From an uncultured Arthrobacter sp. (GTDB taxonomy: Bacteria; Actinomycetota; Actinomycetes; Actinomycetales; Micrococcaceae): a DNA stretch of 64,000 nt. Under the pieces are notes generated by a model. It searched no databases, was not told where the DNA came from, and saw nothing but the letters and a program-made list of their open reading frames with translations. The DNA is taken from assembly GCF_902805515.1 (NCBI RefSeq), contig NZ_CADCTE010000001.1, positions 1-64,000 on the forward strand. The letters run 5' to 3'. Positions 51,636 to 60,226 of the stretch are shown piece after piece (position 1 is the first letter of the stretch; the number at the start of each line of letters is the position of its first letter). Position numbers and translations under genes: made by a program.

Positions 51636-51805
51636 CCCGCCATCAATCCACACGCCGTCACCTCTCCGCAGTCCGCCACACCGAGGCCCGGACCCTTCCG
51701 GTGGGCAGCCAGGGCGAAACCGCCTCGGAGCGCGGCCAGGGCACACGGGATGCACTGCAGTGCGCACCCGGCTGCGCGTTTTGCACCGGGCCGGAAACGG
51801 ACTGA
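51632..51805 (+). CDS. Small Cys-rich peptide, 57 aa
   Basis: ATG 51632 overlaps the amidohydrolase stop (ATGA) and has a perfect AGGAGG six nt upstream, so translation is well supported. The first 40 residues are polar and rich in Arg, His, Thr and Gly; the end is QCAPGCAFCTGPETD with a C-x3-C-x2-C pattern. There is no signal peptide or membrane segment. It could bind a metal or Fe-S cluster, be a precursor peptide, or help one of the operon enzymes. No family recognised; too short for a radical-SAM enzyme despite the Cys spacing. Confidence 0.65.
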   Translation: MTRHQSTRRHLSAVRHTEARTLPVGSQGETASERGQGTRDALQCAPGCAFCTGPETD

Positions 51806-51905
51806 CCCCTGACCCGACCGACCCGGTGAAGACAATGCTGGAGTGGGGGCGATCCGGTCAGGCAGGTGCGCTCAGTGGGTGCGGCCGGCTGCGGAGGCGG
51901 GCCGC

Positions 51906-52724
51906 TCAGAGGACCTTTGAGAGGAACTGGCGGGTCCGGTCGTGCCTCGGATTGGAAAATACCTGATCGGGCGCTCCACTTTCGATGATGGTGCCTGCGT
52001 CCATCACCACAACGCGGTCCGCGACTTCCCGGGTGAAGCCCATCTCGTGACTGACGACGATCATCGTCATGCCCGCTTCGGCAAGGTCTTTCATCACCGT
52101 GAGGACCTCGCCCACCATCTCCGGGTCCAGCGCGCTGGTGGGTTCATCGAACAGCATGAGGGCGGGGCGCATGGCAAGGGCCCTGGCGATGGCTACCCGC
52201 TGCTGCTGACCCCCGGAGAGCGAACGCGTTCGTGCATCCGCCTTGTCCGAGAGACCTACGCGGGCGAGCAGTTCCCGGGCGTATTCATTGACCTTCGACT
52301 TCGGCTGATGCCTCACCTCCACGGCGGCGAGGGAAATGTTCTCAAGCACGCTCATGTGTGGAAAGAGGTTGAAGTGCTGGAAGACAAAGCCGATGTCGGC
52401 CCGCTGGCGGGCGAGGTCGCGGGCGGAACGTTCAACGACCTTGCCGTGCTTATTCACGCGCTGGCCGATGAGTTCACCGTTGACGCGGATCTCGCCCGAG
52501 TCGATGGACTCGAGCCGGTTGATCGTGCGGAGCATCGTTGTTTTGCCGGCGCCGGAGGGGCCCACCATGACGACGACCTCCCCCCGCGCCACGGTCAGGT
52601 TGACGTCCGACAGGATGCGTTTGTCGCCAAACGATTTGCATACATCGACGGCCTGGACAATGTTGTCGTGCGGGTCGGAGGGCGGAGTCGATGCTGAGGT
52701 CGAGGCGGCGTGCTGCGTAGTCAT
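51906..52724 (-). CDS. Polar amino acid ABC transporter, ATPase
   Basis: A 272-aa ATPase of the GlnQ/HisP group. Walker A is [18 protein letters not shown] near residue 56, the signature [19 protein letters not shown] near 167 and Walker [20 protein letters not shown] near 188. The N-terminal 25 residues are Ser/Thr/Gln-rich and extra. ATG 52724 has GGAG 5 nt upstream; a GTG two codons earlier is an alternative. It is the last gene of a minus-strand operon with permease and binding protein genes. Confidence 0.93.
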   Translation of the reverse strand: MTTQHAASTSASTPPSDPHDNIVQAVDVCKSFGDKRILSDVNLTVARGEVVVMVGPSGAGKTTMLRTINRLESIDSGEIRVNGELIGQRVNKHGKVVERSARDLARQRADIGFVFQHFNLFPHMSVLENISLAAVEVRHQPKSKVNEYARELLARVGLSDKADARTRSLSGGQQQRVAIARALAMRPALMLFDEPTSALDPEMVGEVLTVMKDLAEAGMTMIVVSHEMGFTREVADRVVVMDAGTIIESGAPDQVFSNPRHDRTRQFLSKVL

Positions 52725-52734
52725 TTTCACTCCG

Positions 52735-53544
52735 TTAGGCGGCGTCGGCGGGCTGCAGTGCGAGGGCGGGGGCCGGGGTTGCCTGCTTGCGGCTTCGGAT
52801 GCCGAACAGGCGCTTGAACACCGGTTCCGCGCGCGGCAGGCCGGCCCTGACGTTCAGTGTGTTCTCGATCGCTGTCTGGATGAAGGTCCACACCGTCGTC
52901 AGGAGAAGGTAGTAGAGCGCGACCACGATGTAGATCTCGAATACCTTGAACGTCGCGGCGCTCATGGTGCTCCCGACCTGGAACATCTCGCTGACACCAA
53001 TGATCGACAGGATCGACGTACTCTTCATCAGGCCGTTGAACGAATTGCCCAACGGCGGCACCATGATCCGGATGGCCTGCGGAACGATGATCTTGCGCAT
53101 CGAATGCATGGGTGTCATGCCAAGCGACAGCGCCGCCTCGTTCTGGCCGCGGTCCACGGATTCAAGGCCGGATCTGACGATTTCCGAGATGTAGGCGCTC
53201 TCATTGAGCATCAGCCCAATGATCGCGGCCTGCACCGCGCCCTTGATGAGACTGCCGAGGACATCCGTATCCTCGAACCGGAAAATGTTCGCGGCGGCGA
53301 AACCGGTATAGATGATCACGAGCTGAACCAGCAACGGCGTGCCACGGATGACCCAGATGTAGAGGCTCGCAAAGAGCTGGAACGGCAGGAACCGGCTGCG
53401 CCCCATGAGTGCGATGACCAGTCCGAGAAGAAGGGCGAGAGCCATCGCAACGACCGAAATGATAACCGTGAGCGCGAGGCCGTTGAGGAACTGAGGGCTC
53501 GGCGAGAGAAGGCTCTCCCAGAAGTAAGGCCAGTCGAATTTCAT
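52735..53544 (-). CDS. Polar amino acid ABC transporter, permease
   Basis: A 269-aa membrane subunit of the HisMQ type with about five membrane segments. [23 protein letters not shown] near residue 60 and the [32 protein letters not shown] loop near 135, which docks the ATPase, are diagnostic. A single permease gene is present, so it may act as a homodimer. It lies 17 bp after the binding protein gene in transcript order. Confidence 0.93.
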   Translation of the reverse strand: MKFDWPYFWESLLSPSPQFLNGLALTVIISVVAMALALLLGLVIALMGRSRFLPFQLFASLYIWVIRGTPLLVQLVIIYTGFAAANIFRFEDTDVLGSLIKGAVQAAIIGLMLNESAYISEIVRSGLESVDRGQNEAALSLGMTPMHSMRKIIVPQAIRIMVPPLGNSFNGLMKSTSILSIIGVSEMFQVGSTMSAATFKVFEIYIVVALYYLLLTTVWTFIQTAIENTLNVRAGLPRAEPVFKRLFGIRSRKQATPAPALALQPADAA

Positions 53545-53561
53545 GTGGTTGCTCCAGTTAT

Positions 53562-54428
53562 TTATTCGGCGTTTGCAATGTCCTGGGCCTCAAATCCCCA
53601 CTCCTTCAGGATTTCGGCATAACGGCCGTTTTCGACGATCGTGCCGAACGCGTCCTCAAGGGCTTCATGCAGTTCGGCGTTCTCCTTGAGCGTCGCTGCT
53701 CCGATCTGGACCTGGCCCACGGGGTCGCCCACGACCTGGAAGTCACCATCGGACTGCTTCTCGTAGTACTTCATCAGCTCGTAGGTGTCCACGAACGCAT
53801 CCGCCTGTCCGGCAACCACCTGCTGGAGGGCGTCCGCACTTCGGTCGAGAAGCGAGATTTCCACGGGTTCCATGCCGGCGCTCTCGCATTCTGCGGATTT
53901 CTCCTCCAGCAGACCTGCGCCCGTGGCGCCCGTGATGGCGGCGGCCCGGACTCCGCACAGGGTGTCGTCAAAACCCGTCACGCCGGCGGGATTCTCCTTG
54001 GAGACCGAAACGCCGGAGCCCGAGAGCAGGTAGGGGACGAAGTCGGCAATCTCCTCCCGCTCCGGTTTGATGTACAGGGTCGACATGATCACATCGCACT
54101 GCTTGGCCTGGAGGGCGGGAATCAGGCCGGCGAAAGCGTATTCGGGGAAAGCCGTCTCGAGGCCCATCTCCTCGGCCATGCTCTTCGCGATGTCGACCTC
54201 GGCACCGACCGGTGTACCGTCAGCCTCCGCAAAAATGTTGGGCGGGGTGCTGAAATTAGCACAGGAGGTGAGGACGCCGTCCTTCACAAGCGGAAGGTTC
54301 GCCGACCCGGAGCCCTGGCCTTCCGCGGATTCGGCCTGACCGCCCCCGCAGCCGGTGAGGGCCAGCGCTAGAACGGCACTGCCGGCATAGGCGAGACGCT
54401 GCAAGGGGGAGGAAAACGTGCGAATCAT
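53562..54428 (-). CDS. Amino acid ABC transporter, substrate-binding lipoprotein
   Basis: A 288-aa exported lipoprotein. The signal peptide ends in the lipobox LALTGC, followed by a Gly/Glu/Ser linker. The mature part is a family 3 solute-binding domain: TSCANFSTPPNIFAEADGTPVGAEVDIAKSMAEEMGL, then ALQAKQCDVIMSTLYIKPER and KENPAGVTGFDDTLCGVRAA. Ligand unknown; context with gamma-glutamyltransferase suggests an amino acid or gamma-glutamyl product. ATG 54428 has GTGAGG six nt upstream. It is transcribed away from the gntR gene across a palindromic operator. Confidence 0.92.
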   Translation of the reverse strand: MIRTFSSPLQRLAYAGSAVLALALTGCGGGQAESAEGQGSGSANLPLVKDGVLTSCANFSTPPNIFAEADGTPVGAEVDIAKSMAEEMGLETAFPEYAFAGLIPALQAKQCDVIMSTLYIKPEREEIADFVPYLLSGSGVSVSKENPAGVTGFDDTLCGVRAAAITGATGAGLLEEKSAECESAGMEPVEISLLDRSADALQQVVAGQADAFVDTYELMKYYEKQSDGDFQVVGDPVGQVQIGAATLKENAELHEALEDAFGTIVENGRYAEILKEWGFEAQDIANAE

Positions 54429-54441
54429 GATGTGCCTCACA

Positions 54442-54461
54442 TTCTGGACGGTGTTCCAGAA
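54442..54461. promoter_or_regulatory. Inverted repeat just upstream of the binding-protein start
   Basis: TTCTGGA (54442-54448) and TCCAGAA (54455-54461) are perfectly complementary around 6 nt. It lies 14 bp before the binding-protein start, next to the main palindrome, and may be a second operator or an RNA hairpin. Confidence 0.4.
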
Positions 54462-54463
54462 CT

Positions 54464-54490
54464 TTGACAGTTGGTAGGACCAACTGTCAA
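54464..54490. promoter_or_regulatory. FadR-type palindromic operator between divergent operons
   Basis: TTGACAGTTGG (54464-54474) and CCAACTGTCAA (54480-54490) form a perfect 27-bp inverted repeat with a 5-nt centre. Its core TTGGT-AGG-ACCAA matches the operator form known for FadR/VanR-type GntR regulators. The GntR gene starts 56 bp to the right and the ABC importer operon 36 bp to the left, so one protein could control both. Confidence 0.75.
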
Positions 54491-54545
54491 GCTATCTAAA
54501 TCTGATTATGCGAAGGGGCTCGTTGGACCTTCGGGAGGAGCGAAA

Positions 54546-55310
54546 GTGGAATGGTCATCAATGCGGCGGTCGCCCGCCCTGTCGGTCCCTGACCGTCTGG
54601 CGGTCGACCTTGAGCGGCTGATCCTCGAGGGGGAGTTGAAGCCAGGGGACCGTCTGCCAACCGAACAGGAACTGGGGCAGCTTTTTGGGGTTTCCCGCGT
54701 CTCCATCCGTCAGGCGCTCCACCAGCTTGATGCCCGGGGCCTCATCGACCGGAAGCCCGGCCGCGGGACAATCGTGCGCTCGGCTGCCTCGCGCGGCGGT
54801 CAGGCCGGTACCGCGCTGACGACCCTGTTGAATTCCTCGGCCAACGGCACGGCCAACGGCACAACCGAGCTCGCCCGGATCATGGAACTTCGCGCCATTA
54901 TCGAGCCACCGATCGCTGCGCTGGCCGCGGATAGGCTGACCCAGGCGGACACCGAACAGCTCCGTGGTCTGGTCGAGGAGATGGAGCGGGAAACCGACCT
55001 CGAACGGTATGCCGAACTCGATCGGATCTTCCACCAGGCGATCTCCCAGTACACCCATAACCCCCTTTTGGCGCAGCTGACGGAGCTGATCGCCACCGAG
55101 ATCGCCCCCAGCCGGCGCCGCTCCGTTCAGAGCCCGGAGCGGCGGGCCGCATCAAGTCTTGCCCACCGGCGGATCTTCGAGGCCCTGGCGGAGCATGACG
55201 CGCCGCGCGCCGAGACCGAGGCGCGTGCCCATGTCGAGTCGGTGCTCCGTGAGGCACTGCGGGCCGCAGCCGCCACCGAACCACAGCCCATCCTCAAGGA
55301 GCAGGAATGA
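54546..55310 (+). CDS. GntR/FadR-family regulator
   Basis: A 254-aa regulator. The winged helix (about residues 12-80) has RLAVDLERLILEGELKPGDRLPTEQELGQLFGVSRVSIRQALHQLDARGLIDRKPGRGTIV in the standard order, and the C-terminal all-helical FCD domain has LMELRAIIEPPIAALAA-like and DRIFHQAISQYTHNPLL elements with His and Asp metal ligands. GTG 54546 is chosen because GGGAGGAG lies 7 nt upstream. It overlaps ggt by 4 bp and faces a FadR-type palindrome. Its effector may be a substrate of the importer or of the gamma-glutamyltransferase. Confidence 0.92.
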   Translation: MEWSSMRRSPALSVPDRLAVDLERLILEGELKPGDRLPTEQELGQLFGVSRVSIRQALHQLDARGLIDRKPGRGTIVRSAASRGGQAGTALTTLLNSSANGTANGTTELARIMELRAIIEPPIAALAADRLTQADTEQLRGLVEEMERETDLERYAELDRIFHQAISQYTHNPLLAQLTELIATEIAPSRRRSVQSPERRAASSLAHRRIFEALAEHDAPRAETEARAHVESVLREALRAAAATEPQPILKEQE

Positions 55311-56884
55311 CCCAGGCCTCCACGCCACGGCGCCCTCCGGTTGGAGGCGCGGTCTCCACCTCCCACTACCTCGCGACGGAGGCCGGGGCCCAGGCCCTGC
55401 GCGACGGCGGCAATGCGGTCGATGCCGCCATCGCGGCCGCCGCCGTCCTCTGTGTTGTCTACCCGAATAATGTTGCCCTTGGCGGAGACCTCGTCGCCCT
55501 GGTCCGCGACCCGTCGGGCCGGGTCAGCTTCGTGAACGCAACCGGTCGGGCCTCCAGGCAGGAACGGCTGGAGACCCTGAGGCAACGCCACGGGGACGCC
55601 CTTCCCGACCGCGGCATCGACACCGTCACTGTTCCGGGGGGTGTCCGTGGATGGATCACCCTTGCGGGCCTGGGCGGACGACTTGGCTGGGAGGACCTGC
55701 TTTCCCCCGCCCTGAGCTGCGCGCGCGACGGCGTTCCGGTGGCCCGCTCACTGGGACGGGCGATCCGGCTCGAGCGTCAGGCCCTCAATGCGGACCCCGG
55801 GTGCCGCGACGTTTTTCTGCCCGGCGGAACCGCCCTCGTGGAGGGGGATCTGCTGGTTCAGCCGGCACTTGCAGATACCTTCGAACAGTTGATTGCGAAG
55901 GGTCTTGACGACTTTTATGCCGGCGGCGTGGCACGCCAATGGATCGATGGGCTTCGGCGGCGGGGAAGCGCAATTGCCGAAGACGAGGTGTCCGGGTACG
56001 CCCCGACGGTCGAATCTCCCCTCACTGGAAAGGCGGGTGGAACCGAGGTTCTGACCAGTCCTCCCAACACGCAGGGCTTTTCCCTGCTCCGCACGCTGCG
56101 CGCGCTGGAAGACGACAACCTCGGTGACCCCCTCGGTGCCGATGCAGGCAGGCTTGCTGAGATTTTCGCCTCGAATAACGGTGTCCGCGCGCGTTGGCTC
56201 TCCGACCCGGACACCGCACGGCTTTCGGCCGAGGAACTGATCTCCATGGCCGTGAACGACGCGGAGAGTGATGCGAGGGCGGCCACCGGGGACACTGTCG
56301 GGCTGGTGGCCGTCAGCGACGACGGCTGGTCGGTGTCGCTGGTGCAGTCGGTGTTCTGGGCTTTCGGCGCCGCAATCCTTGAACCGTCGACAGGCATCCT
56401 CTTCCAGAACCGCGGAACGTCGTTCTCCCTGGACCCCGACCACCCTGCGGCGTTCGCGGGCGGACGGCGGCCACCCCATACCCTGATGCCTGTGCTGGTG
56501 CTCCAGGACGGCGAGCTCGCCTACGCGCTGGCGACCATGGGCGGCCAGGCGCAGCCGCAGATCCATGCCCAGCTGCTGCTGCGGCTGCTCAACGGCGCGT
56601 CCGCCATTGAGGCGACCAGCGCGCCCCGTTGGGCCGTCGGTGCCCAGGACGACGGAGACACCCCTGCGACGGTGACCGTCGAAGCGGACGCGCCCGCAAG
56701 CGCCCTCAAATCACTCCGCGTCCGCTCCAACAGGCTCAAGGTGGTTCAGCCGCGGGACGAACTCCTGGGGCACTCCAATGTCATCCGCGTCCTGCCCTCG
56801 GGCTTCGACGCGGCCAGCGACCCGAGGTCCGACGGTTCGGCCATCGTCGTCGGTGCCCGACCCGATCTGGATCCGAACCTGTGA
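55307..56884 (+). CDS. Gamma-glutamyltransferase-like protein
   Basis: A 525-aa protein of the GGT family. The start GGAVSTSHYLATEAGAQALRDGGNAVDAAIAAA is diagnostic. The catalytic Thr is expected at the junction of the two subunits, here GDTVGLVAVSDDGWSVSLVQS near residue 332; the usual TTH is replaced by DTV, so only one Thr is available. The C-terminal part has GGRRPPHTLMPVLVLQDGELAYALATMGGQAQPQ. No signal peptide is seen, so it seems cytosolic. It would cleave gamma-glutamyl compounds such as glutathione. It overlaps gntR and the next gene. Confidence 0.88.
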   Translation: MTQASTPRRPPVGGAVSTSHYLATEAGAQALRDGGNAVDAAIAAAAVLCVVYPNNVALGGDLVALVRDPSGRVSFVNATGRASRQERLETLRQRHGDALPDRGIDTVTVPGGVRGWITLAGLGGRLGWEDLLSPALSCARDGVPVARSLGRAIRLERQALNADPGCRDVFLPGGTALVEGDLLVQPALADTFEQLIAKGLDDFYAGGVARQWIDGLRRRGSAIAEDEVSGYAPTVESPLTGKAGGTEVLTSPPNTQGFSLLRTLRALEDDNLGDPLGADAGRLAEIFASNNGVRARWLSDPDTARLSAEELISMAVNDAESDARAATGDTVGLVAVSDDGWSVSLVQSVFWAFGAAILEPSTGILFQNRGTSFSLDPDHPAAFAGGRRPPHTLMPVLVLQDGELAYALATMGGQAQPQIHAQLLLRLLNGASAIEATSAPRWAVGAQDDGDTPATVTVEADAPASALKSLRVRSNRLKVVQPRDELLGHSNVIRVLPSGFDAASDPRSDGSAIVVGARPDLDPNL

Positions 56885-57690
56885 CGCGGCAGGCCGAAAT
56901 CCCTCCCGGTACTGCCGACCCGGCAGGATCGCCGCTGGCACTCATATCGCTCGGTCTGGTCGCCGGCTACCTCTCCGGGCTTTTCGGCGTGGGAGGCGGC
57001 GTCGTTGTCGTTCCTGCCCTGCTTCTGCTGGGAGTCGATCAGCGCATCGCCGTCGGAAGCTCTGTGGCCGCAATTCTCCCCACCTCGATCGTCGGAGCCA
57101 CCGGGTACGCCCTGTCCGGCAACGTCGACTGGATCGCCGGGCTCATGCTCGCGCTCGGCATCGTTGCGGGAGCACAGCTTGGGTCCTACCTGCTGGCGCG
57201 GCTGCCCCGGGACCTGCTTTTCTGGCTGTTCATGGCTTTCATGGTCGTGGTCGTGGTCAGCCTGTGGATCGTCATCCCGGAACGCGACGACGCCATCTCG
57301 CTGACGCCTCTGAGTTCCGTGGCTCTCGCCCTCACGGGTGTGGTCACCGGCATCCTGTCCGCACTGCTTGGAGTCGGAGGCGGCATCATTATCGTGCCCA
57401 TCCTCATCTTTTTCTTCGGAGCGAGCGATCTCGTCGCCAAAGGGACATCGCTGCTGATGATGGTCCCGGGTTCAATTTCTGCCACCCTCGGCAATGTGCG
57501 CCGCAATAATCTGAGCATGCGGCTTGCGGCATATGTCGGTATCAGTGCTTGTCTTGCCTCCCCCCTTGGCCTGTTGACGGCCCACGCCATCTCGCCGCTA
57601 TGGTCCAACGCGGCCTTCTCGGCGCTCATGGCCCTCGTCGCGATCCAGCTTCTCGCCAAGCGGCTTCGGGCCCGGGGCAGCACTGCATGA
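56881..57690 (+). CDS. TauE/SafE-family membrane transporter
   Basis: A 269-aa membrane protein with about eight hydrophobic segments. The two internally repeated motifs of the family, LSGLFGVGGGVVVVPALLLLGV near residue 33 and LSALLGVGGGIIIVPILIFFFG near 163, are clear. Family members export sulfite or organosulfonates. GTG 56881 overlaps the TGA of the GGT gene, so the two are translationally coupled with gntR. With gamma-glutamyl cleavage upstream, disposal of sulfur from a thiol or sulfonate is a possible role. Confidence 0.9.
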   Translation: MTRQAEIPPGTADPAGSPLALISLGLVAGYLSGLFGVGGGVVVVPALLLLGVDQRIAVGSSVAAILPTSIVGATGYALSGNVDWIAGLMLALGIVAGAQLGSYLLARLPRDLLFWLFMAFMVVVVVSLWIVIPERDDAISLTPLSSVALALTGVVTGILSALLGVGGGIIIVPILIFFFGASDLVAKGTSLLMMVPGSISATLGNVRRNNLSMRLAAYVGISACLASPLGLLTAHAISPLWSNAAFSALMALVAIQLLAKRLRARGSTA

Positions 57691-57740
57691 TTCAGTGCAT
57701 GCCGGCCCGGTAATCCACGGCGCACGAGGGAAGGCGGACA

Positions 57741-58439
57741 ATGCGAGCAGCACACGAGGGTCAAGGATCCGCAGCAGGCTCCTCTCCGGTTCCGTCCCGG
57801 ACCGCCCGTCGGCGCCCCGGCCGGCCGGCGGGGACCGTCCTCGATAAAGCCAGCATCACCAGGGCCGCACTCACGGTAATCACCAGCAAGGGCTACGACG
57901 GCCTCACCATGGCGGCCCTGGCGGGGACACTGGGGGTTGCACAGTCGGCCCTCTACAATCACGTGGCCTCCAAACAGGACGTTCTGCTGCTGGTTGAGGA
58001 TCATCTGATCTCGGGAGTGGACGTCTCCCGGTTCGGTTTGGACACCTGGGAGGAAGCCGTCGGGACGTGGGCGTGGAGCTACCGGAACGTCTTCGCGAAC
58101 CACACCCCGCTGATCCCCGTCATCGCCGTACTCCCCGTCACTGGTGCCCCCCGGACCCTGGCGATGTACGAGGCGGTCAGCAAGGGATTCCTGGATGCCG
58201 GTTTTCCGCCGGAGCGCATCGTCTCCGCCATTGTGGCCCTTGAGTCCTTCATCTTCGGCTCCGCCTATGACGCATCGGCCCCGGCGGACATCTTCAATGT
58301 GGGCTCCATGACGGGGTCAACCCCCTCCTTCCGCGCCGTCGTCCGTGCGCAGGATCTGAAGCATGCCGGCCGGCCGGCGGATGCTGCTTTCGGCGCCGGC
58401 CTTGAGGCCCTGATCAATGGGCTGCGGATCCAGCAGTAA
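57741..58439 (+). CDS. TetR-family regulator
   Basis: A 232-aa regulator. After a 30-residue Arg/Pro-rich N-terminus, the HTH reads ITRAALTVITSKGYDGLTMAALAGTLGVAQSALYNHVASKQDVLLLVEDHL (about 38-88), the standard TetR pattern. The C-terminal ligand domain has ALESFIFGSAYDASAPADIF and resembles TetR_C types of actinobacteria. It is 50 bp after the TauE gene and may be in the same transcript; target genes unknown. Convergent with the LLM gene. Confidence 0.9.
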   Translation: MRAAHEGQGSAAGSSPVPSRTARRRPGRPAGTVLDKASITRAALTVITSKGYDGLTMAALAGTLGVAQSALYNHVASKQDVLLLVEDHLISGVDVSRFGLDTWEEAVGTWAWSYRNVFANHTPLIPVIAVLPVTGAPRTLAMYEAVSKGFLDAGFPPERIVSAIVALESFIFGSAYDASAPADIFNVGSMTGSTPSFRAVVRAQDLKHAGRPADAAFGAGLEALINGLRIQQ

Positions 58440-58496
58440 CACGGCTCCGCACTCCTTCCCGGCGGGCGAAGCTCCAGTGGCGCGGCACGCCGGGTC

Positions 58497-59549
58497 TCAG
58501 GAACGGCCCAGCGCTTCCCGGACCCGTGGGGCCACTTCGGTGCCGAAGAGGCGGATGTTCTCAAGCAGGACATCCTTCGGCATCGGCCCCAGCCCGTACT
58601 TGAGGTCGAACCGGTTCACCCCCAGTGCCTTCATACTCCGGACCATCCGCCGCGCCACCGTCTCGGGGGATCCCACATAAAGCGAGCCGACGGCGATCTC
58701 CTTCTCGTAAAATTCCCGCGTGATCGGCGGGAAGCCGCGCTCGTAACGCGCCTCCAGCTGGAAGGTTTCGTACGTCGGCCAGTACTCCTCGATGGCCTGC
58801 TCGTCGGTGGCCGCGACATGACCGGTCGAGTGCAGCCCGATCGGGAGCTCACCGAAGCCCGCCTCGGCGGTCGCCTGCCGGTACAGCTCGCTCAGCTTGG
58901 CAAAACGTGCCGGGTTGCCGCCGATTACGGCAAGCATCAGGGGGAAGCCGTACTGCGCCGCGCGCACCACCGACGCGGGGTTCCCGCCGACTCCGATCCA
59001 GGTAGGCAGGGCACCGGCCGTGGTCCGCGGGAAGACCTCGAGGCCGTCCAAGGCGGGGCGGGTGGTGCCGGACCAGGTGACAGGCTTCTCGGACCGGAGC
59101 CGGGAGAACAGCTCAAGCTTCTCCTCGAACAGGCGGTCATAGTCCTCGAGGTCGAAGCCGAACAGGGGGAAGGATTCCTTGCTGGAGCCGCGGCCGAGAA
59201 TCACCTCGGCCCGACCCTGGGAGACGGCATCGAGGGTCGCATACCGCTGGAAGACGCGGACCGGGTCATCCGAACTCAGGACCGTAACGGCCGAGCCGAG
59301 CCGGATGCGGGAGGTCTGGCCGGCGACGGCCGCCAGGACGATGTCGGGCGCCGAGAGCGGCATCTCCTCAACGTGGTGCTCGCCGAGGCCGAAGAAATCG
59401 AGGCCTGATTTCTCGGCGGCCACACCTTCACAAACCAGGGCGTGGATGCTGCGGGGCTGGCTGAGCAGCTCTCCGTTCCTGTCTGTGGTCACGTCGCCGA
59501 AACTGTCGACGCCGATCACGATCGGGTACTGCTCGAGGATGTCAGCCAT
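58497..59549 (-). CDS. LLM-class flavin-dependent oxidoreductase, first copy
   Basis: A 350-aa luciferase-like monooxygenase. The barrel has FFGLGEHHVEEMPLSAPDIVLAAVAGQT near residue 45, IRLGSAVTVLSSDDPVRVFQRYATLDAVSQGRAEVILGRGSS near 80-120, and PTWIGVGGNPASVVRAAQYG near 180. Such enzymes use FMN (or F420) and an external reductase. Start ATG 59549 has GGAG at good distance. It is divergent from a MarR gene over a region with four operator copies. It is a paralogue of the LLM enzyme at 60966-62033. Substrate unknown. Confidence 0.92.
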   Translation of the reverse strand: MADILEQYPIVIGVDSFGDVTTDRNGELLSQPRSIHALVCEGVAAEKSGLDFFGLGEHHVEEMPLSAPDIVLAAVAGQTSRIRLGSAVTVLSSDDPVRVFQRYATLDAVSQGRAEVILGRGSSKESFPLFGFDLEDYDRLFEEKLELFSRLRSEKPVTWSGTTRPALDGLEVFPRTTAGALPTWIGVGGNPASVVRAAQYGFPLMLAVIGGNPARFAKLSELYRQATAEAGFGELPIGLHSTGHVAATDEQAIEEYWPTYETFQLEARYERGFPPITREFYEKEIAVGSLYVGSPETVARRMVRSMKALGVNRFDLKYGLGPMPKDVLLENIRLFGTEVAPRVREALGRS

Positions 59550-59576
59550 TTCATCTCCAACGCTTTGAGTCTGCAG

Positions 59577-59690
59577 TTGATGTGTCAACTACAGACGAAG
59601 ATAGGACGGACTAGTGGACATGTCAATAAGGCTCCCTTCTCCTCGGCAAGTTGACATATCAACTACCAAGGCTTATTGTGGACATGTCAA
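59577..59690. promoter_or_regulatory. Four copies of a TTGACATGTCAA-like operator
   Basis: In the 161-bp divergent gap between the LLM and MarR genes: TTGATGTGTCAA (59577-59588), TGGACATGTCAA (59615-59626), TTGACATATCAA (59651-59662) and TGGACATGTCAA (59679-59690). The copies are palindromic or nearly so and lie 28-38 bp apart. They probably bind the MarR protein encoded beside them and control both directions. Confidence 0.75.
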
Positions 59691-59710
59691 CAACACCTGG
59701 AGGGAATGTC

Positions 59711-60226
59711 ATGGCTGCCTACAGCGCCGCGAAAGAAAACCGGGGCAACCATCCAGCCCGTCGAAGCCCCACGGGCACCGAGCTCGCCGTCTGGCGCAGA
59801 CTCCTCGATACGACGGCCGAACTCCGGCGCCGCATGGCCACCGTCCTGAGCGCCTCAAACCTGTCAGGCCAGGACTACGAAGTTCTTCTGGCGCTCGTCG
59901 AGGCCGACGGCCGCCAGGTGCGGTCCTCGGAGCTTGCGGGGGCGATCAACTGGGAACGCAGCCGGCTCTCGCACCACGTTGGCCGGATGGAGAAGCGGGA
60001 ACTGGTGCGCCGCGAGGAATGCCTGACGGATAACCGGGGCGCCTTCGTCCGGCTCACCGACGCCGGAGCCGACGCATTCCGGCGGTCCTCCGTGCCGCAG
60101 CTGCAGGCGGTGAAGGAGCACTTCGCCGACGCGCTCACCCCGGCACAGCTTGAGAACCTTGCCGACATCCTCGACTCACTCCAGCGACACTTCCAGTCCG
60201 ATTCCTCCAAGGAGGACCCACGATGA
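59711..60226 (+). CDS. MarR-family regulator of the LLM divergon
   Basis: A 171-aa winged-helix regulator. The HTH is VRSSELAGAINWERSRLSHHVGRMEKRELVRRE (about 74-107) and the wing CLTDNRGAFVRLTDAG. The helix INWERSRLSHHV is common in a MarR subgroup. It is unrelated in detail to the MarR pair at 17 and 33 kb. ATG 59711 has GGAGGGA 5-6 nt upstream. It overlaps the next gene by 4 bp (ATGA) and faces four copies of a TTGACATGTCAA-like palindrome. Confidence 0.92.
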   Translation: MAAYSAAKENRGNHPARRSPTGTELAVWRRLLDTTAELRRRMATVLSASNLSGQDYEVLLALVEADGRQVRSSELAGAINWERSRLSHHVGRMEKRELVRREECLTDNRGAFVRLTDAGADAFRRSSVPQLQAVKEHFADALTPAQLENLADILDSLQRHFQSDSSKEDPR

